A stretch of 64,000 bases of DNA from Marinospirillum alkalitolerans (lineage in GTDB: Bacteria > Pseudomonadota > Gammaproteobacteria > Pseudomonadales > Halomonadaceae): positions 186,001 through 250,000 of the forward strand of contig NZ_JBANFI010000001.1 in the NCBI RefSeq assembly GCF_045055655.1, given 5' to 3'. Numbering within the stretch: position 1 is the stretch's first letter; each line of letters begins with the position of its first letter. The translations under genes and the position numbers were made by a program. Below are positions 59,746 to 64,000 of this stretch, piece after piece. The notes below the pieces were generated by a model. It searched no databases. It was not told where the DNA came from and saw only the letters and a list, made by a program, of their open reading frames with translations.

Positions 59746-60048
59746 CTATTGAGGAAACACCTTCTTAAAAGGTTTGACTTCGACTGAGGCATAGACGCCC
59801 GCCAGCTGATAGGGATCAGCTGCTGCCCAAGCCTGTGCCGCTTCGAGGCTTTCAAACTCAGCCACCACCAGACTACCAGTAAAACCGGCGCTGCCTGGGT
59901 TCTCTGCATCGATGGCAGGATGAGGGCCAGCCAAGAGCAGGCGGCCTTGGTTTTGCAGGGCTTCTAAACGAGCCAAATGATCAGGGCGTGCCGCCAAGCG
60001 GGCCTCAAGACTGTCAGGACGATCGGTACAGAGCAGAGCATAAAACAT
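59746..60048 (-). CDS. YciI-family protein
   Basis: A 100-residue protein of the YciI/YCII ferredoxin-like-fold family: MFYALLCTDRPDSLEARLAA, HLARLEALQNQGRLLLAGPH and the end YASVEVKPFKKVF. The conserved His near residue 24 and Asp near 80 are those proposed as active-site residues in the family. Reaction unknown. It precedes mnmC on the minus strand with a 20-base gap. Confidence 0.9.
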   Translation of the reverse strand: MFYALLCTDRPDSLEARLAARPDHLARLEALQNQGRLLLAGPHPAIDAENPGSAGFTGSLVVAEFESLEAAQAWAAADPYQLAGVYASVEVKPFKKVFPQ

Positions 60049-60110
60049 CAGGCGGTCTCCAAGTAAAAATGTTAATCTAGAAGCTATTCTTCCCTATTTG
60101 ACATCATTAT

Positions 60111-60968
60111 ATGCCCCTTTTGAACTCCCAGTGTGATTATCACTTTCATTCCACTGCATCTGATGGTCAGCTGAGTCCCAGTGAGGTGATCCAGTTGGCC
60201 GCTGATCGTGGTTTAAAAGAGGTCGCACTGACGGATCATGATACCTTCGCTGGTTTAGAGGCCGCGCAGCAGCAAGCGGATCAGTTGGGATTGCATCTGA
60301 TTCCTGGGATGGAGTTCTCCTGCCTCTGGTCGGGAGTCACTATCCATCTGGTGGCCTTGTGGCCGCAAGGCTTGAACGATCAGGCGCGGGAGATCGAGGT
60401 CAGCCAGAATCAGGCGCGCTGGGCCAGAGCAGAGCGGATTATTGAACGCTTGAATAAGGCGGAGATGCCGATCACCCTAGATCAGGTTTTGCCCTATTCT
60501 GCTGGCCGTGTCCCAGGTCGTCCGCATTTTGCAGCCTGCCTTGTCGAACAAGGCTACAGCAAGAATATGGGGCAGGCATTTCGCCGTTGGCTGGGTGCAG
60601 GTAAAATAGCCGATGTCAAAAACGCCTGGGTTGAGCTGGAGCAAGGCGTTGCCTGCTTGAAGGCGGCAGGAGCCTTGGTGAGTCTAGCCCATCCGCTGCG
60701 CTACAAGTTGACACGCAGTAAGCGTCAGCGCTTGATCCATGCCTTTGCCCAAGCAGGAGGACAAGCGATCGAGCTGGTCAGCGGTCGTCAGGATGGGCAG
60801 CAAACTGCCAGTTTGTTGAAAACGGCCAGCGCACTGGGTTTGATCTGTACCTGGGGCAGTGATTTTCATGGGCCGGGCCCTGCCTGCCCTGCACCAGGAA
60901 TGTATGCCAGCTTACCTGAGGCTTGTCAGCCAATCAGTCAGGTCAGTGCCTGTTTACTCAATGCTTGA
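60111..60968 (+). CDS. rnm: PHP-domain phosphatase, RNase AM / 3',5'-nucleotide phosphatase type
   Basis: A 285-residue PHP-fold metallohydrolase matching E. coli YciV (RNase AM). Metal motifs are DYHFHSTASDG, LTDHDTFAG, a central GRPHFAACLVEQGY, SLAHPLRYK and GSDFHGPGP. The E. coli enzyme removes nucleotides from the 5' end of RNA and hydrolyses 3',5'-bisphosphates. It is followed after 13 bases by yciO, the conserved order in gammaproteobacteria. Confidence 0.92.
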   Translation: MPLLNSQCDYHFHSTASDGQLSPSEVIQLAADRGLKEVALTDHDTFAGLEAAQQQADQLGLHLIPGMEFSCLWSGVTIHLVALWPQGLNDQAREIEVSQNQARWARAERIIERLNKAEMPITLDQVLPYSAGRVPGRPHFAACLVEQGYSKNMGQAFRRWLGAGKIADVKNAWVELEQGVACLKAAGALVSLAHPLRYKLTRSKRQRLIHAFAQAGGQAIELVSGRQDGQQTASLLKTASALGLICTWGSDFHGPGPACPAPGMYASLPEACQPISQVSACLLNA

Positions 60969-60981
60969 ATCAAGGTGAATC

Positions 60982-61605
60982 ATGAGCCAGTTTTTTGAAA
61001 TCCATCCAGACAACCCACAACAGCGTTTGATTCAGCAGGCCGTGGATATCCTGCGTTCTGGTGGCGTCTTGGCCTATCCAACAGACTCAGCCTATGCTCT
61101 GGGCTGCTGCGTCGGTGAGAAAAAGGCCATCGAGCGTATCAAGCGTATTCGCGAGCTGGATGATAAGCACAACTTTACGCTGATTTGTGCTGATCTTTCC
61201 GATCTGTCTGTCTATGCCAAGGTCGACAATCAGGTGTTTCGTATGCTGAAGAACACCACGCCCGGCCCCTATACTTTTATTTTGAATGCCACCAGTGAAG
61301 TGCCGCGCTTACTGCTGCACCCCAAGCGACGCACTATCGGTTTGCGGGTGCCTGATCACCAGATTACCCGCGCACTGGTGGCCGAGCTGGGCAGCGCTAT
61401 GATGAGCGTCACCTTGATTTTGCCCGGTGAAACCCAGCCTCTTCATGATGCAGAAGACATCCGTGACCAGCTCTCTAAACTGGTAGATGGCATTATCGAT
61501 GGCGGGGCTTGCCCGACTGAGCCAACGACTGTGGTCAATCTGTGTACTGGTGTGCCGGAAATCACGCGCGAAGGCCGAGGCGATCTGCGTCCTTTTCAAT
61601 CCTGA
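60982..61605 (+). CDS. yciO: YciO-family Sua5/YrdC-like protein
   Basis: A 207-residue protein with the YrdC fold: GGVLAYPTDSAYALGCCVGEKKAI, a TPGPYTFILNAT segment and RTIGLRVPDH. It is the YciO branch rather than TsaC, judged from length and the C-terminal EGRGDLRPFQ. TsaC makes threonylcarbamoyl-AMP for tRNA t6A; YciO is a paralogue whose precise role is unsettled. Probably cotranscribed with the PHP phosphatase gene. Confidence 0.92.
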   Translation: MSQFFEIHPDNPQQRLIQQAVDILRSGGVLAYPTDSAYALGCCVGEKKAIERIKRIRELDDKHNFTLICADLSDLSVYAKVDNQVFRMLKNTTPGPYTFILNATSEVPRLLLHPKRRTIGLRVPDHQITRALVAELGSAMMSVTLILPGETQPLHDAEDIRDQLSKLVDGIIDGGACPTEPTTVVNLCTGVPEITREGRGDLRPFQS

Positions 61606-61717
61606 TAGGCAGAAGCTGTCTGTCGTGGATGCAAGCAAGTGATGCTCTGGCCTGTGTCTTCAGAGCAGACAGTGGCTGTAGAAGAAGACCTCCCTGCACA
61701 AGAAGAAGTGCCTAGGC

Positions 61718-62557
61718 ATGAATGAACCCGTCATCGAGCAAGAAGCCGCTGCTGAGCTGGAGCCTCATCTGCATACCAAGATTGCAGGCGAGCCTTATTT
61801 GCAGCTGCCTGAAGACCTGTTTATTCCACCAGAGGCAATGCGGGTGTTTCTGGAAGCCTTTGAAGGGCCGCTGGATTTATTGCTCTATCTGATTCGCAAG
61901 CATAATCTCGATATTCTGACGATTAATGTCGCCGAAATTACGCGCCAGTACATGCACTATCTCGATCTCATGCAGGAACTGCAATTAGAGCTGGCAGGTG
62001 AGTATCTGGTGATGGCGGCCCTATTGGCCGAGATCAAATCACGCAGCCTGCTGCCTCGTCATCATCATGGCGAAGAAGATCAGGCCGAAGAAGATCCGCG
62101 TGCAGAGCTGATCCGTCGTCTTTTAGAGTATGAACGTTATAAAACCGCTGCTGAGCGGCTGGATCAACTGCCGCGTCAAGAAAGAGACCTCTTTCCTGTT
62201 CAGCCAGAGCGCCCTGATTTAGCGCAGCGCACCTTGCATCCTGATGTCGATCTACGAGAACTGCTGCTGGTGTTTGGGCAGCTGCTCAATAACAGCGCAT
62301 TGATGGCGCATCACCAGATTAGCCGCGAACCCCTCTCAACGCGTGCGCGGATGAGCTTGATTCTGGAGCGTCTCGAACAGGCTGAAGCGCATCTCAGTCT
62401 GGCCGCTTTTTTTGATCCTGAAGAAGGGCGGGCCGGTGTCGTGGTGGCTTTTATGGCGCTTTTGGAGCTGATTAAGGAGCAGTTGGTGGAGCTGGTGCAG
62501 GTTGAGAGTTTTGCGCCGATTTATGCGCGCCTAAAAAAGGAGACCAGTCATGAATGA
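61718..62557 (+). CDS. scpA: Segregation and condensation protein A
   Basis: A 279-residue kleisin subunit of the Smc-ScpAB condensin. The core starts FEGPLDLLLYLIRKHNLDILTINVAEIT (seen at about residues 48-75), followed by YLVMAALLAEIKSRSLLP and the C-terminal winged helix. The N-terminus (about 40 residues, acidic) is longer than in Bacillus, as in Pseudomonas-like proteins. No smc gene is in the window. The stop overlaps scpB by eight bases. Confidence 0.95.
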   Translation: MNEPVIEQEAAAELEPHLHTKIAGEPYLQLPEDLFIPPEAMRVFLEAFEGPLDLLLYLIRKHNLDILTINVAEITRQYMHYLDLMQELQLELAGEYLVMAALLAEIKSRSLLPRHHHGEEDQAEEDPRAELIRRLLEYERYKTAAERLDQLPRQERDLFPVQPERPDLAQRTLHPDVDLRELLLVFGQLLNNSALMAHHQISREPLSTRARMSLILERLEQAEAHLSLAAFFDPEEGRAGVVVAFMALLELIKEQLVELVQVESFAPIYARLKKETSHE

Positions 62558-63335
62558 GACAGCTGCAGACTGGGTACAGTCCAGCCAAGGCGTGACCGAC
62601 CTGGGCTTGGAGCGTATTCTTGAAGCCGTTTTGCTGGCGGCGCGAGGCCCATTAAATCTGGATCAGCTGCAAGCGCTTTTTGATCCAGAGGAACGGCCTG
62701 AACGGCGTGAGATCAAGCAAGCTCTTGAGGCTTTGCAGCAAGCAGCCTTGGGGAGCAGTCAAGAATTAAAAGAAGTCGCCGGTGGCTACCGCTATCAGAT
62801 TAAGGCCGACTATGCGCCTTGGGTGAGCCGTCTTTGGGAGAGCAAGCCGCCGCGCTATTCCCGTGCGCTGCTTGAAACCCTGGCCTTAATCGCTTATCGC
62901 CAACCAGTGACGCGTGGTGAAATCGAAGAAGTGCGCGGTGTGAGTGTCAGCTCGCAGATTATTCGTACTCTTGAAGAGCGTGACTGGATACGCGTGATTG
63001 GTCATAGAGAAGTGCCGGGTCGTCCTGCTTTATATGCGACAACCCGCCACTTTCTCGACTACTTTAATTTAACCAGTTTGACGGAGTTACCCGAGCTAGA
63101 TGAACTTCGTGCTCTGGCCGAACTCGAAACCGAACAATGGCAAGATGAGCTGGATCAAGCACCCGTGAGCCCCTTGCTGCTTGAAGAAGCATCCGATACG
63201 GCTATGGACGCTGAAGGCAATGAAGCTGCCGCAGCATCCCCCGTCGCATCAGAAGCCGCCCCATCAACGGCCAGTCGTGAACTGACCTTTGCTGATTTGG
63301 CGGCGCGTTTGTCTGATCCCTCAACCTCAGGTTGA
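62550..63335 (+). CDS. scpB: Segregation and condensation protein B
   Basis: A 261-residue partner of ScpA with two winged-helix domains (about 18-180): LERILEAVLLAARGPLNLDQL, LETLALIAYRQPVTRGEIEEVRG and PGRPALYATTRHFLDYFNL. The C-terminal tail (about 190-261) is low-complexity, rich in E, A and S. ATG 62550 overlaps the scpA end, so expression is coupled. Confidence 0.95.
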   Translation: MNETAADWVQSSQGVTDLGLERILEAVLLAARGPLNLDQLQALFDPEERPERREIKQALEALQQAALGSSQELKEVAGGYRYQIKADYAPWVSRLWESKPPRYSRALLETLALIAYRQPVTRGEIEEVRGVSVSSQIIRTLEERDWIRVIGHREVPGRPALYATTRHFLDYFNLTSLTELPELDELRALAELETEQWQDELDQAPVSPLLLEEASDTAMDAEGNEAAAASPVASEAAPSTASRELTFADLAARLSDPSTSG

Positions 63336-63370
63336 AGATTTTATTGATCCCTAACCGTGTGTGAACACCT

Positions 63371-64000
63371 ATGACGAAAAAAACACCCGCGCCGCAAAAC
63401 AGCGCCGCGACTGCACCAGAGAGCGAAAAGCTCCAAAAAGTTCTTGCGCGTTCAGGCCTTGGCTCGCGTCGAGAAATGGAAGGCTATATCGATGCTGGCC
63501 TCGTCACGGTCAATGGCCGTGTTGCTCAGCTTGGCGATCGTATTTCGCCACGTGATCAAGTGACCTTTAAGGGGCGTCCTGTGCCCTTGAAGGCGGAAGA
63601 AGATCTGCCGCGTCGTGTGATCATGTACAGCAAGCCAGAAGGTGAGCTGGTGACGCGTAAAGATCCAGAAGGACGTCGTACCGTTTTTGATCACCTTCCG
63701 CGCTTGCGGGGTGAGCGCTGGATTGCGATTGGCCGTTTGGATATCAATACCAGTGGTTTGTTGTTATTGACCAATGATGGTGAGCTGGCCAATCGGCTGA
63801 TGCACCCTTCGCATCAAGTAGAGCGTGAATATGCTGTGCGTGTCATGGGTGAAGTGACTGACGACATGCTCAAAGCCATGCAAGAAGGCGTGATGCTGGA
63901 AGATGGCTTGGCTGCTTTCAGTGATATTCAGCTGGTTGGCGGTGAGGGGATCAACACCTGGTACCATGTGGTGATCAAAGAAGGCCGTAATCGTGAAGTG
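63371..64000 (+). CDS. rluB: 23S rRNA pseudouridine2605 synthase, 3' part outside window
   Basis: The first 210 codons are visible and the frame is open at the window end. A basic, low-complexity start (KKTPAPQNSAATAPES) is followed by an S4 RNA-binding domain (KLQKVLARSGLGSRREME) and the catalytic domain with the aspartate in GRLDINTSGLLLLTNDGELA. The RsuA/RluB/RluE/RluF-type family is clear; RluB is chosen because of the scpAB-rluB neighbourhood typical of gammaproteobacteria. Confidence 0.92.
   Translation, partial: MTKKTPAPQNSAATAPESEKLQKVLARSGLGSRREMEGYIDAGLVTVNGRVAQLGDRISPRDQVTFKGRPVPLKAEEDLPRRVIMYSKPEGELVTRKDPEGRRTVFDHLPRLRGERWIAIGRLDINTSGLLLLTNDGELANRLMHPSHQVEREYAVRVMGEVTDDMLKAMQEGVMLEDGLAAFSDIQLVGGEGINTWYHVVIKEGRNREV

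Noticed and set aside
61641..61724. 27-codon open frame overlapping the scpA start
   Set aside because: Could be a leader or a relic of an scpA extension, but it has only a weak ribosome-binding site and no supporting pattern.

Overview
The window is a compact, mostly single-copy chromosomal segment of a motile gammaproteobacterium. The ribosomal, tRNA-modification, cell-division and purine genes all read as gammaproteobacterial. The gene order rpoH-ftsX-ftsE-ftsY / rsmD-coaD, the separate IGP dehydratase HisB, the Rnk and YheV proteins and the many chemoreceptors suggest the Oceanospirillales or a close relative. That placement is inferred from protein resemblance, not from a tree. I see no rRNA, tRNA, CRISPR array, insertion sequence, prophage or integrase.

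Layout. 1-3410: coaBC (5' part only, minus strand), radC, rpmB-rpmG and mutM, in the order commonly seen in gammaproteobacteria. 3529-6163: a tight plus-strand run of SirB2-like, YcxB-like, stand-alone GcvH, hotdog thioesterase and DUF2971 genes. 6189-11891 (minus): hisB-hisH-hisA-hisF, followed without a break by an MFS transporter and an exported amidohydrolase. 12098-17415 (plus): a PanZ-like acetyltransferase and three different chemoreceptors. 17448-24007: pepN, a DHH phosphoesterase, a small secreted protein and a divergent OmpR/EnvZ-type two-component system. 24011-30333: two envelope proteins, an Acr3 arsenite exporter, rnk, an MliC-type lipoprotein and ilvD.

30645-30785 is a MITE-like palindromic repeat abutting a GGDEF-EAL protein gene. 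That gene lies next to a TctC-type solute-binding protein, an Aer-like receptor and an NhaC-type antiporter. 38132-39165 is lrgA-lrgB. 39273-43217 (minus) is ftsY-ftsE-ftsX-rpoH, divergent from rsmD, coaD and a YfhL-type ferredoxin. 44982-45977 is a copper-handling pair (DUF2946 and PCuAC). It is followed by yheV, purL, mltF, a multi-PAS chemoreceptor with two FixL-like haem signatures, glnA with a sigma-54 promoter, typA, mnmC, a YciI-like gene, a PHP-domain phosphatase, yciO, scpA-scpB and the 5' part of rluB.

Themes. Environmental sensing is dense: five MCP-domain proteins with clearly different sensor architectures (soluble minimal PAS, classical transmembrane, Aer-like plus CZB zinc domain, Aer-like, and tandem haem-PAS), a c-di-GMP protein and a two-component system. 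No cheA or cheW lies here, so these receptors must feed an array encoded elsewhere. The regulatory DNA that reads most clearly is the sigma-54/NtrC promoter of glnA, a sigma-E-like promoter before rpoH, a palindrome before acr3, and an 18-bp palindrome plus long hairpin before a lipoprotein gene.

I found no single undescribed multi-gene system. The most original observations are the tandem FixL-like haem-PAS chemoreceptor, the in-frame pentapeptide repeat inside MutM, the his operon with a transporter and hydrolase tail, and the palindromic mobile-like repeat.
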